Assembly (NCBI GenBank): GCA_009801015.1
Contig: VHZZ01000004.1
Span: 843,901-864,999 of the forward strand
DNA length: 21,099 nucleotides
Origin: Silene noctiflora
Taxonomy: Eukaryota; Streptophyta; Magnoliopsida; Caryophyllales; Caryophyllaceae
Direction: 5' to 3'
The notes beneath the pieces are model-generated. The model did no database searches, had not been told where the DNA came from, and saw only the letters and a program-made list of their open reading frames with translations. The translations under genes and the position numbers were made by a program. This document shows, piece after piece, positions 10,266 through 19,921 of this stretch; positions within the stretch are counted from its first letter, which is position 1; every line of letters starts with the position of its first letter.

Positions 10266-10348
10266 TAACTTTATTTTAAAAAAATTAGGCCAAATCCATA
10301 TACGTAGAGCGTGAAGAAATGAATACGGTATACGATATCGCAAATTCT

Positions 10349-10531
10349 CGTTGAAGACGGACACTATCCGTCACAAGCAAAAGACGGATAAGTGTCCCTC
10401 TCACAATATGCAAGTGACACTAACTATTGGGTGCTCCATTTCCCTTCCACTTGCCCTCTCACTTGCCTTATTGTGAGGGGGCACTATCCGTCTTCAGCTT
10501 GTGACGGATATTGTCCGTCACAAGCAAAACG
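10349..10531. mobile_element. compound fold-back MITE with CTATCCGTCACAAGC units
   Basis: The left arm (CGTTGAAGACGGACACTATC onward) pairs with the right arm read backwards (CGTTTTGCTTGTGACGGACA onward) over about 60-70 bp. Each arm also contains its own small palindromes: GACGGACACTATCCGTC and GACGGATATTGTCCGTC. The middle (CAAGTGACAC, CCACTTGCCCTC) is partly self-complementary too. No target duplication can be seen, so the superfamily is open; the edges are chosen from the shared CG...CG ends. It lies about 250 bp beyond the stop codon of the acyl-CoA oxidase gene. Confidence 0.7.
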
Positions 10532-10630
10532 CTTTAGATACAATATTTACATGTACAAAGTAGAGTACTTTGTCCCGAAAAGGTCAAGAATTAATTCCAT
10601 GTTATTTCGTATAAATTATCAAGTAAGATC

Positions 10631-10709
10631 GTTGTACGCATACAACCGACTTCTTTATGTCTTGCACGAAATTTAATAAAAGATATTTCTAGTGTTGTAC
10701 GGGTACAAC
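10631..10709. repeat. pair of GTTGTAC...GTACAAC palindromes
   Basis: GTTGTACGCATACAAC at 10631-10646 and GTTGTACGGGTACAAC at 10694-10709 are two near-perfect 16-bp palindromes 63 bp apart, within the presumed 3' flank of the acyl-CoA oxidase gene. They may be the ends of a tiny transposon relic. Confidence 0.5.
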
Positions 10710-10731
10710 GGTCTGACACAAGACCAATTGG

Positions 10732-10754
10732 AATTATTATTATTATTATTATTA
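10732..10754. repeat. ATT microsatellite
   Basis: About seven ATT units, 26 bp beyond the stop codon of the acyl-CoA oxidase gene and so probably within its 3' UTR. On the coding strand they read AAT, giving AATAAT words that could act as weak polyadenylation signals. Confidence 0.85.
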
Positions 10755-10779
10755 AGAATTTCTATAACTTGGGAGAGAA

Positions 10780-13700
10780 CTAAAGGCGGGAATTTCGGAG
10801 CTGTTGCTTGAGCATAGGCCGGACGTACTCGTGGTAACCATCCAAGACTTGAGTCTGATTCAAAGGATCCTTCCAGGCTCCCTCGTACAGCTTGGGGTAT
10901 ACATTGCCATCATACCGACCCAAAGCCGATCCCAGAAAATGATCAGTATAGTTGAAAGCATCCACTAGAGCAATCGCATTTGGACGGACCTATAAATCCA
11001 GGATTGTAAATATGAGAGTCGGTCCAAGAGAAATAATAAAAGGAAAAACCGTCACTTTGAATCAACCCAAAACCGAACCAACCCTAATAAAAAGATCCAA
11101 ATCCCGAAACCGACCCATAACATTTATTTTTATGTATATTTGACCTCCAACAAAACCTACAGATCAGGTCAGGTGATGGCATGAAACGAACAGGTTCACT
11201 TTGGATCAGAACCTTAGTTATCGTCCTAACATGAAAATTGACGCAAAATACACATGCATGTACGACACTGGCAGCCGGGAGAAAGGAAAAATAGTATAAA
11301 ATGAATGAAACCTGAGAGAATAGAGATCTGAGGAGGTCATTTGCAAGGGAAGCTTGCTTAGGAGTGATGCAGCCCGTGGCTAGAAAATCGCCAAGATGCT
11401 TCTTGACTATTGAAAGAGCATAGATACCACAAAGTGCCTGCAGTTGTTCCTTTACTCCGTCTCCAGGTATGTCTTGTTGCAGTTTCGCAATAAACCTGAC
11501 GCAAATTTGGAACGTGTCAATCAAAAAAGTGAGATCATAGGATCACAGATCAAGACAAGATTACAAGAACGAAAAATAATGAACGTATAGATTTCAGTAA
11601 TTACTCACTTGGAAACGACTATAAGCTGGCAATGAGCCAAAGCAGCCCCTACCAGATCGGCCGAGAGCTCCGCAAAGCCTGAAAGAAATGGATGTTAGCG
11701 ACATCAAACTGTTCAGAACTTGGTCATTCAATGAGAGACCTTCTCACAAGAGAATTGGGTTCTTAAAAAGGGGTGACATTGTGGTGTATATTAACGAGTG
11801 GTTTACGCCGAAATTATGAATCGAAATACATCTAGGCAGCGAACAGAACTCTAGAATCTTTTTCTCATTACCTTCTTCCTGGTTTGAAAAATGGCTTAAA
11901 TTTTGAGCACAGGCAACAGACATCCTCGCTGATCGTGCTTCAAAAGCCTCAATTACGACGTCAGGATTTAACCAATCCTCAGCTGCAAGGAAAGAGGCAC
12001 AACAATAAGGGCCTCAACAACACCAGGAAGGGACACAAACTAAAAAGATAGAGCTATGTTGCCTAGACTTACCAAAGAAAGACACTTATCCGTAAGTTAC
12101 CCATATTAACTGGTAATTAGCGAGGAGAAAGAGCATTTCATACCTTTCTGAACAGTACAACGAGCCTGCATCAGATGTTCGACCCTACCCATATAAGCAA
12201 TCGTACCAACAGGCGGGTTCCCAGGTCCTAGTTTAGATACGGTCTTCATCAAAAATCGAGCAACCTAAGAGTAAGAGAGAAGAGAAATGCATTATGATCT
12301 AGAACTAACGTCACTTCTTCACAAGCTATAATCAGCCATAAATCTTAGTGAATTCATATTCTGATTCCTAAATGCAGATTTAAGTTTGGCTTTATACTCG
12401 AGAATGGGTAACATTAACCTCAACGCTAGTCCTTAAAGGTCAGATCTCGTACTATGGCCAACTAAGCAAACACCACCAGGAAAATTACCCGAGTAACTTA
12501 AAGGTTCTCGCAGACGTGGGGGTGGGGGGTCCAAGGTTAGCTTTACCAGTGTATAAAGATGTTTTTTCAGGATGACTCATGATGAAAGTTGCATTGAAGA
12601 GCAACGTGAAGAGTAGGCTGTTGGAGATGGGAGGGAGGGAAATAATTGAAAACATGGTAAGCAATAGGTAGTACCTGAAGTAACAACACAACATTGTCAC
12701 CTTCATAGGTACAAGCAGGGACATAGACTGCAAATAACTCAGGCAGACCACTGCTACAGAGATAGCCATGCCCACCACATAGCTTCCGACATTCCTCAAT
12801 CCCATCCTGTACAAAAGAAAATGACATAAGCCAAAGAAATAGGTTAGTAGACAGCATAGAAAAAAAGAGACGGAATACTTGTATAGGATAGTTACTTAAT
12901 TACTTTGGAGAACCATGCTCTACTTTCAAAGAAAACACAATTAAGATAATGTAGAGGTGATCAATTTCATTTCCGCATGAACCATAATGTAGAGGTGATG
13001 AATTCTAGTGAGGAGTATAATCATAAACAGGCAATGACGACAAGAAGTAACAACCGCTTGAACAAGATAGACCAGATTAATGATGATAGAACCAACATTC
13101 ATTAAAGGTTGGGCATCAACGAAAATCACATACCGCAGTAAATGAAGTTGTCAGAGATTTAAGGCCTGCAGTGCAGGCATGGACCTCAGGCAGTGTGGAA
13201 AAGTCTTTAGCCTGTAATTTCTCATTTACATCGGTGTAAAGCCATTTCAACCACTCGCCAACAAATCTGAAAGCATATGCAGATGCAAGCAGTGGAAACA
13301 GTCTACTTTGTTGGGTCTTGTAATCAATCACCTGCCATAAACAACAGATTAACAAAGATATTCAAAAAGATTCATTAGATTTTGACATTGGGTGGAAAAT
13401 AACCCACAAATACAATCCCACACAAGCGTTGGCCCACACAATTTTTATTGCCTAAAATTTTGGTCCAAAAACAATTCTAGCACGTATACTGAACTGAAGA
13501 GGTTTGTTCAGTAGAAGACCTAACGTTCAGATAGTCTAATATACCTGAGTCTCGAGACCATTTTGAGAGCCAAATTGGCGGCGAACAGCACTGTAACGAG
13601 TAGCGATACAAACTGCTTTCGACAGAGCACGTGAAGCATCATTCACAATTGTCTGTCGGACGAAAACCATGGTACCATAGATTAGCTGTCGAGGGACATT

Positions 13701-16700
13701 CGACTCCACTACTTTCCCTTCTCTGGTAACCTGTAACACCCTGAGATCATGAAAAGTGGCTTTAGAATTCTAAAACCAAGCCAACAAAAGAGACTTTGTC
13801 CAAGGAAACACAAAATGAAAAAATTATAATTAAAACAGAGATTGATAAAATTTCGTATAAAAAATTCTGAATTGGACAAAGTTTGACCAGTTTAGAGAAC
13901 GAACCTCATAAGCATTTGATCCCTAGGAATGCGCACATGATCTAGTCGTAGCACTCCATTGTCCATAGTATTGTAAGCTCCATTTCCGAATTTCATTCCA
14001 ATATCGCCAACGGTAATACCGGGCAAAGGTAGGTGATCATCTAAGCTCCGCAGTTGCACGATGAAACCTTAGGACAAAAGTACACACACCGTTAGAAAAA
14101 CTCACATATATTACAATATACTCACATATTAAGACCCTGGTGTCCAGGACTGAAGCACTGAATAGGACACAAAAGGAAACAAACAAACAGTAAAGAGGAA
14201 CATTAAAAACAACTGCACCCGAGTGAAAAACCAGACATAGTAGTTAGTTACCATGAACTCCATGTTCTTGTCCATCTACTATCAGACGAGCATAAACAAG
14301 TGCATGCGTTGAAACTTTTCCAAGACCGCCAGGCCACCACTGAAATATTATCACCACGTCAAACTCAACAACTAACAATTAAAGCAACAAGATCATCTAT
14401 CCAAATGGCACCAGCAACAATTTTAAGGTCATTGTAACACCTTGTAACATCTAACAATTAAAGCAACAACTTTAAGGTCATTGTAACATCATGATTTACA
14501 ACTTACTTTGCTCGAAGTTAGTGTTGGACTATGAACGACAAACTCATCTGCCTCAGGATCAAATGTTGCAGTAGTTTCCAGACCTTGAACATTAGAACCA
14601 TGACCAAGTTCCGTTTGAGCATAGCACCCAATAATCTGCATTCTATATGCCAATGGAAGCCATTTCCGCTGCTGCTCATCCGTGCCTTGTCCTTTGATAG
14701 CAGGAATAAACATTCCCTAGCCACAAAAAAATCAATAACATTTTTAGACAACAATAAAGCCTGAAGAACACAAACTAAATTAACACAAAAATGCGAATTT
14801 GGAATAACTATGAAAATAAAGAACAAAAATTATCAGGTGCATGATTACCCAATGAAGATCTGTGAAAGCCGGTTCATCCACATAAAACCTTAATAGACTG
14901 GCTTCCTCTTCTGCAGCATTAACATTACAACTATAATTACAGGACAAGTTACAGACAATGAATGTAATGCAACTAACGAAGCCTCAGAAAATATCTAACC
15001 AGTCAGACGAAGTTCATTGATTCTCTTCCACGCATGAGCTGCCTTTCTAAGAGTATTCTTAAGTAGTGCTCTCCTTTCAAGCTGCATTCTGTCATCCTTC
15101 TTAAATGCCTGGAAATCAATCCAAATGAAGGCAAATGACCCATGTCCTCATAAGAATTAAGGCGCTTGTACACTAGTGCTACATCTAATCCAATGTGTTT
15201 CATACCATGGAAGTTCAAAACATATATGATCAGAATGCTACATATTATAACATAATTTTCATTATGAGTCCAAGGCGGAGGTAAGTAGTAGCAAGCGGTA
15301 GCACTAGCCACCAAATCACAAAATATTGCGAGAAAAACTCGCAAACCCAAATTTTAGAAACAACATAAATTAGGCATTGACAGCTAGAGTTGTATTGAGT
15401 CAATGATTGGGGTATTGCCGTATAGGGTATGCTAGCTGATAAATTCGGCACACCCACATGTAATTGTAACGCCCATAAGTTTTCAATATTATTTCCTAGA
15501 GGGAGTAACACCCATATTTCTGAATTCTGAGTTTGCATTGATAAGCAGAATAATTTAACAATCAATCCAACGATTCGTATCATTGTATATTCAAATATAA
15601 CAAGTTGTTATTTGTTAATAGGACTCCATAGAACTCGGTCAGCAACCCACAACAGTACTGCCTTAATTAAATAATCTTTAATACTGCAACACAAACACAA
15701 ACACCGCCACCACAACCACCGCCACCAACATCCTAGTCTTACCCTATGCCCCTCCATTATCAGTTTAGGGACGTTTTTCAGTTAACCAAAATATGAGAAT
15801 CGCGTTGAGAACTACATCAAATGACCACCACTTCACAATAATAAAAAGCTCAGCTAGCTTAAGTAATTATTTTGCTTAATTAAATCATATTACGTCTAAA
15901 ACAGAATCTTCAAATCTTCAATACATCAACACAAGCATATATCATAAATAAAGTAAATAAAAGCAAGATTCAAATCCACACATTCCAACCATAAATTAGA
16001 ATAAGGTTCTGACTTTTAATCATAAATCTCCTACAAATCTCGAAACAACAAGTCATAAGCTTGTGACCGTCACAAGCTTATTACTCCCTCCGTCCCGGTC
16101 ATTTGTTGTGCTTTGTTTTTGGCACAAAGACCAAAGAAATAGGAGAGAGCCAATTATAACCTGACAAGTGGACTAAATTGAAGGTCAAAAATCAAATTAC
16201 TCATCAAATGCAATCCTAAAATGGAAAAGGACAACAAATGACCGGGACGGAGGGAGTATTTAAAATCGTGCTTAACTTCATGAGTTCTAGTGACCGTCAC
16301 AAGTAAGAATTTGTGATCTCGAAAAGATTTCAACTTTCCAACCATACATACAATTAAACACCAACCCAAATCACAAAAATTATACCTTTCATCAAAAATA
16401 CAAACAAACAACACAAAAAATTACAAGACGGTCTTAAACTGTGAGGCGATATAAATACGAGTAATATAAAAACACACTCATTTATTGATAGGATCGTATT
16501 TGTCTACACTATAAGACGGTCTTATTCTATAATTTACGAAAAACGATAATAAAAAGATTAAAGGATAGAGAAACAAACAGGATCACTAGCAACAAGACGA
16601 GCCATACGATCACCAACTTCATGTAAATGTTTACCACCAGCCCATATTACTTTCATGGCTTCCACATCAAAATTCGATCTTTTTCTCTCATCTTGTAAAT

Positions 16701-16728
16701 AATCAGCTCCACCATCAATTTCCACCAT
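10780..16728 (-). CDS. peroxisomal acyl-CoA oxidase, ACX1 type, 14 exons
   Basis: Fourteen exons (coding order): 16579-16728, 15000-15108, 14849-14910, 14507-14716, 14252-14339, 13905-14067, 13545-13740, 13134-13331, 12675-12806, 12144-12264, 11872-11982, 11609-11678, 11312-11495, 10780-10989. All introns are GT-AG; phases fit, giving 667 aa, close to Arabidopsis ACX1 (664). It oxidises acyl-CoA to trans-2-enoyl-CoA with FAD and passes electrons to O2, making H2O2: step one of peroxisomal beta-oxidation, which also shortens jasmonate precursors. Visible: FAD-site [20 protein letters not shown] (137-156), WWPGGLGK (178-185), RRQFG (314-318), and [10 protein letters not shown] with E427 matching the family's catalytic glutamate. 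SRL at the C-terminus is a canonical PTS1. [10 protein letters not shown] replaces the GYLWCSGLPE I recall in ACX1, a small change outside the catalytic glutamate. ATG 16728 starts [17 protein letters not shown], aligning with the ACX1 start. No break is seen. Confidence 0.96.
16055..16081. repeat. 27-bp palindrome in acyl-CoA oxidase intron 1
   Basis: ATAAGCTTGTGAC and CGTCACAAGCTTAT form an odd palindrome whose only unpaired base is the centre. The core GTGACCGTCACAAG recurs at 16290-16303 on the other side of the Stowaway element. I infer that a Stowaway inserted into an older fold-back element and split it, leaving these two related pieces. Confidence 0.75.
16084..16256. mobile_element. 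Stowaway MITE (Tc1/mariner type), 173 bp, in intron 1
   Basis: Terminal inverted repeats of about 26 bp, CTCCCTCCGTCCCGGTCATT and AATGACCGGGACGGAGGGAG, match perfectly apart from the extreme end bases. It is flanked by TA dinucleotides (16082-16083 and 16257-16258), the classic Stowaway signature. The near-perfect ends suggest fairly recent insertion compared with the relics at 2393 and 3836. It has no coding capacity. It lies in the largest intron of the oxidase gene and is spliced out. Confidence 0.92.
16424..16525. mobile_element. small fold-back MITE with AAGACGGTCTTA ends, in intron 1
   Basis: ACAAGACGGTCTTAAACTGT at the left and ACACTATAAGACGGTCTTA at the right are inverted partners, with further weak pairing inward (AAATACGAG / GATCGTATTTG). 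The length is about 100 bp. No clear target duplication. It ends about 55 bp from the splice donor of exon 1. Confidence 0.55.
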
Positions 16729-16812
16729 TTTTTTTTCTGGGTTTTTTAATTTGTTTTTTCTTCAAGAACAACAACAATGGTGGAAATTAATTAATCAATT
16801 AAAATATGGGGT

Positions 16813-16820
16813 TATTTATA
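16813..16820 (-). promoter_or_regulatory. TATA box of the acyl-CoA oxidase gene
   Basis: TATAAATA on the - strand, a consensus plant TATA box, ends 85 bases before the start codon. Transcription would start near 16785, giving a leader of about 55-60 bases rich in AAC/AAG/AAA words, normal for a plant mRNA. Confidence 0.65.
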
Positions 16821-17029
16821 ATGGAAATTAGATTGAGTAATTGAATTGGGTTGATGAAATTCAAGAAATAAATGGGATTTTCAATGATGATTGATTGAAT
16901 GAATGAGGTAGGTGGACGGTATAGACGAGTGGATAGAGTTATTGCAACGGACTAACAATTAGACATCGTATTTATACAATTTTCCTTTTAATTACGAGTA
17001 ATTTGTTTCGCTGTTGTTCACTCGTCGAT

Positions 17030-17880
17030 CTCGTTTAAGACGATCATATCCGTCTGATCTGGATAACGGATCAAATATTAGATAAGTCATATCCGTTTTA
17101 AATGGGATAAAAGTGTTTTTATTTTTTTGGTTACATTTATTTATTTATTTGACCCAATTACTTTTACTATTTGTTTGGTATATGGTATCTCTTAGGGATG
17201 GCAATGGATAGGGTTTTATAGGATCCAGATCCAGATCCTTGTGTCCTATAGTGGATCCAGATCCGGTCCATATCCACGGGGTCTGAAATTCTCAGATCCA
17301 TATCCAGATCCTCAGGATATGAACTGGATCTGAATCTATCCCGTATCCATTTTATTGCAAAAAAATCATTATCTGAAATATTAAAATACTATTTTTTGGA
17401 TTATACTACAACTTACCCTGCTATTTTTTTCATATTACACTGCAAATGTTAAAAATAAAGTTTCAAATATTGAAATAAAGTTTCATAAAATACAATAACG
17501 ATAACAAATAAATGTTTGCAATTGAAAAATGTTACTGAGAAAGAAATCATAGCTTAGCATATGAAAAACTTTAAGAAAATAATATAATTTTACTATTTTT
17601 TAACTTATTTTTTAAATTTTATTTTAAAATAAATATGGATCCAGGGTAGGATCTGGATCTCGACCATTAGGATCTGGATCTCGACCATGTGGATCCATAT
17701 CCGGATCTATTTTTATGCATATGGATCCGCCATATCCATATCCACTGGATCCAAAATATTGAGATCCATATCCGGCCCTTAGGATCTGGACAGGATCCGG
17801 GATCCATTGCCATCCCTAAGACTATCTCTTAAAATAGTCATATCCATCTTAAGTTGAAAATGGTTAAATACGCCTCCATT
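17030..17880. repeat. old CATATCCGTCTTA repeat, interrupted by a later element
   Basis: Three related words occur in the same orientation: TAAGACGATCATATCCGTCT near 17037, AGATAAGTCATATCCGTTTT near 17080, and AAAATAGTCATATCCATCTT near 17831. The third lies beyond the GGATCC-rich element (17195-17822), so that element appears to have jumped into this older repeat. Edges are uncertain. Confidence 0.45.
17195..17822. mobile_element. GGATCC-rich non-autonomous element with exact 9-bp target duplication
   Basis: The left end GGGATGGCAATGGATA and the right end ATCCATTGCCATCCC (plus TAAGAC) are inverted partners of about 15 bp. Both sides carry TATCTCTTA exactly (17186-17194 and 17823-17831), a 9-bp duplication as made by Mutator-like transposases. 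The two ends are packed with GGATCC, GGATCTGGATC and ATATCC words in tandem, while the middle (17340-17630) is AT-rich. No coding capacity is evident. It lies about 470 bp upstream of the start codon of the acyl-CoA oxidase gene. Confidence 0.75.
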
Positions 17881-17883
17881 ATA

Positions 17884-18212
17884 GACCTATCAAAAGTAAC
17901 CCGACACGAAAAGGCTGACCCGAGACCCGAACAGACCCGACCTGACCCGACCCGACCATATCCCGAGCTTTCTTGACCCGTAACTGACCCGACTCGAAAA
18001 TAACCCGTTTTCGACCACAAACCCGAAAATGACCCGACAAAACATAACTCTAGTTTAACCGAAAAGACTCGAAATGATTTTTTTTCTCTTATTCATTGAT
18101 CCGACCCGAAATAAACCCGAAACCCGAAATGACCCGAATTAACCTGAAATCAATGAAAGACCCGAGCTGACCCGACCCGAACTCGACCCGTTGACTCGGT
18201 TTGCCAGGTCTA
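17884..18212. repeat. GACCCGA heptamer element, copy 3 (best preserved)
   Basis: Dense, irregular tandem GACCCGA/GACCCGAAA words are bounded by TAGACCTATCAAA and TTTGCCAGGTCTA; the reverse complement of the latter is TAGACCTGGCAAA, an 11/13 match. CTCCATTATAG occurs at 17874-17884 and again at 18215-18225, a likely target duplication whose exact limits overlap the ends by a few bases. Copies 1 and 2 share the same right-edge pattern. I see no coding potential; open frames in it are by-products of the heptamer. Confidence 0.65.
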
Positions 18213-18225
18213 TACTCCATTATAG

Positions 18226-18502
18226 ATAGACCAGACACAAATACTTTTTTTTTTTTAGACTTTTTTGTCTATGTATTTTATTTAACCCGTTTTTTTAGTA
18301 TGAGGGATTTATTGTGTTTAACAAAAAAATTGTTTGGAAAAATTTATTGTACTTTTATGAAAAAATAAAGTAAATATAAATTATTGACTCGAAAGAAGGT
18401 GATGGGAAATATGGGAGTTTGTTTAGGAATGTTAAACGTGAAAGTGTGAAAATAAGAGTTGAAAAATTGAACGTGGACTTGACTTTGGACGGTTGTATAG
18501 AG
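18226..18502. other. gene-free spacer
   Basis: AT-rich DNA with poly-T and poly-A runs between the heptamer element and the first long direct repeat; nothing recognised. Confidence 0.6.
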
Positions 18503-18916
18503 AATATTTGTCATCTCGTTTTCCATGTTGAACTTATGTTGTTATAATAGTCATGGTTAATAATACGGTTCGACGTGGATCGATTCGGTTAACCCGTGAT
18601 GTCCGGTCCATTTCCAGCGGCCCGCGAAAAATTAATGAGATCCTCAAACTGGTTTAGAGCCCAAAACGTTAAGCCCGGGACGCCAAGCACGTTTGAAAAA
18701 AAAAAAAAAAAAATACTTGAATAATGAGCCAGGTTACGGTCAAAGTTGAGTCACCCCGGCCACGTCCGTGTTGTCAAACCTCCTAGACGGACTGATTCAT
18801 GGCTCGGCCGGAGGATCCCGGGCGGCTTTACCTCAGTCTAACCCAACTCGGCCTTAAACTTACCATGGGTCGGTTTAATTATAAAGATGGTTTAGTTTGT
18901 CTATGAGAAGGTTTTT
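18503..18916. repeat. long direct repeat, copy A (about 414 bp)
   Basis: Starts AATATTTGTCATCTCG and ends CTATGAGAAGGTTTTT. It matches copy B at 20587-20994 in the same orientation at roughly 90% by eye, with about 35 substitutions and a few indels including a poly-A length difference. The segment is richer in GC (AACCCGTGATGTCCGG, GCCCGGGACGCCAAGC, CACCCCGGCC) than its surroundings and has no coding frame. There are no obvious LTR-type ends or inverted ends. Sequence after the copy (AGCTCTCAAAAAG) is unique. Confidence 0.9.
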
Positions 18917-19023
18917 AGCTCTCAAAAAGTTGTTAGAAGTTTGATCTGCGTTGTAAATTACCTTCGATATTTCGAAAGAATAGTCAGTAACGGATAAATT
19001 TGGTGAACTAAAAATGTTATATA

Positions 19024-19193
19024 CTCCCTCCGTTTCGGTCATTTGTTTACTTTTTCAAATTTGCGTGTTTCATTTATTTATTTACCTTTCTATATTAGGA
19101 TTGTTTTTTTATGTATGATTTGATCATTCATACCCATTATGATCCATCTGTCATTCTATAACACTAACCACAAATCCACAAAGGTAAACAAAC
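19024..19193. mobile_element. Stowaway-like MITE with a lost right end
   Basis: TA followed by CTCCCTCCGTTTCGGTCATT at the left is a typical Stowaway end. The right side keeps only AAAGGTAAACAAAC, the inner part of the inverted end (partner of GTTTACTTT), and the outer CGGAGGGAG is missing or unrecognisable. It lies between the two long direct repeats, about 730 bp upstream of the small gene. Confidence 0.65.
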
Positions 19194-19600
19194 TATATAA
19201 AAATGGTTATTCTGTTTAGTAAGCCATTCTCTGTAAATATATTCTATGATCAAAACAAGTTACATTTCTGGTATGACGGCTTTAAAAAGATTGAAAATTA
19301 AACATTACGTAATTCCTTGAAAATTAAAAAAGAGATTTTATACTTTAGTTTTTCGTAATATTTTCCTTAAACTTTCTTTTCAAGTTATCATAATTTGTAC
19401 CCTTCAAACACAAATTAAAAAACCCGTCTTTTTATCGGCGAATCCTTGTTATCCATTACTAAATAAACAAAAAATAATCCCCCTACACCACTTCATTTTT
19501 ATTTTTAATAGACGATGAAATAAAATCAGATTCAAGCAAAACCACATAACTTTCCTTTTTTCTACACTAGTACTAGTAAACGTGTGAATGAATCCAACAA

Positions 19601-19664
<64 letters not shown>
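19601..19664. repeat. AAT microsatellite
   Basis: About 20 AAT units, the longest simple repeat of the window, 125 bp upstream of the TATA box of the small gene. Confidence 0.95.
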
Positions 19665-19670
19665 TAATTA

Positions 19671-19750
19671 AAATTAGGAAATACTTTTTTTTTTAGGAAA
19701 TAAAATTAGGAAATACTTTTTTTTTAGGAAATAAAATTAGGAAATACTTG
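19671..19750. repeat. tandem repeat of a 30-35 bp unit
   Basis: AATTAGGAAATACTT occurs three times, the first two followed by a poly-T run and AGGAAATAAA. It ends just before the promoter region of the small gene, so copy-number change could alter promoter spacing. Confidence 0.85.
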
Positions 19751-19787
19751 GTGATCAAGTAAGGGAGTATGTAGTAAGATAAAACCC

Positions 19788-19797
19788 TTATATAAGG
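19788..19797 (+). promoter_or_regulatory. TATA box of the small repeat-bracketed gene
   Basis: TTATATAAGG, a good plant TATA box, lies 125-134 bases before the start codon. Transcription would start near 19820-19830, followed by an AT- and C-rich leader of about 95 bases without an upstream ATG that I can see. This is the main evidence that the frame downstream is a real gene. Confidence 0.6.
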
Positions 19798-19921
19798 AAA
19801 TATACCACCCTCCAAATTATTATTACCAAATTACAATTACCATAATACTTCGTAATTAAATACAACAAAAAAGCCCTAATTTTTCTAATAATAGTAAGAA
19901 AAGCTAATAATTAAAATAAGC

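Noticed and set aside
12485-12857. Overlapping - strand frames around exon 9 of the oxidase as separate genes
   Set aside because: They read in other frames through exon 9 and its introns; only the frame giving GGHGYL and CTYEGDN is real.
10780-16728. Acyl-CoA oxidase as a pseudogene
   Set aside because: All 13 introns have GT-AG ends, the exon phases agree throughout, and catalytic, FAD-site and PTS1 residues are present.
17838-18020. 60-aa - strand frame rich in Gly/Ser/Arg/Val
   Set aside because: By-product of the heptamer element; no independent support.
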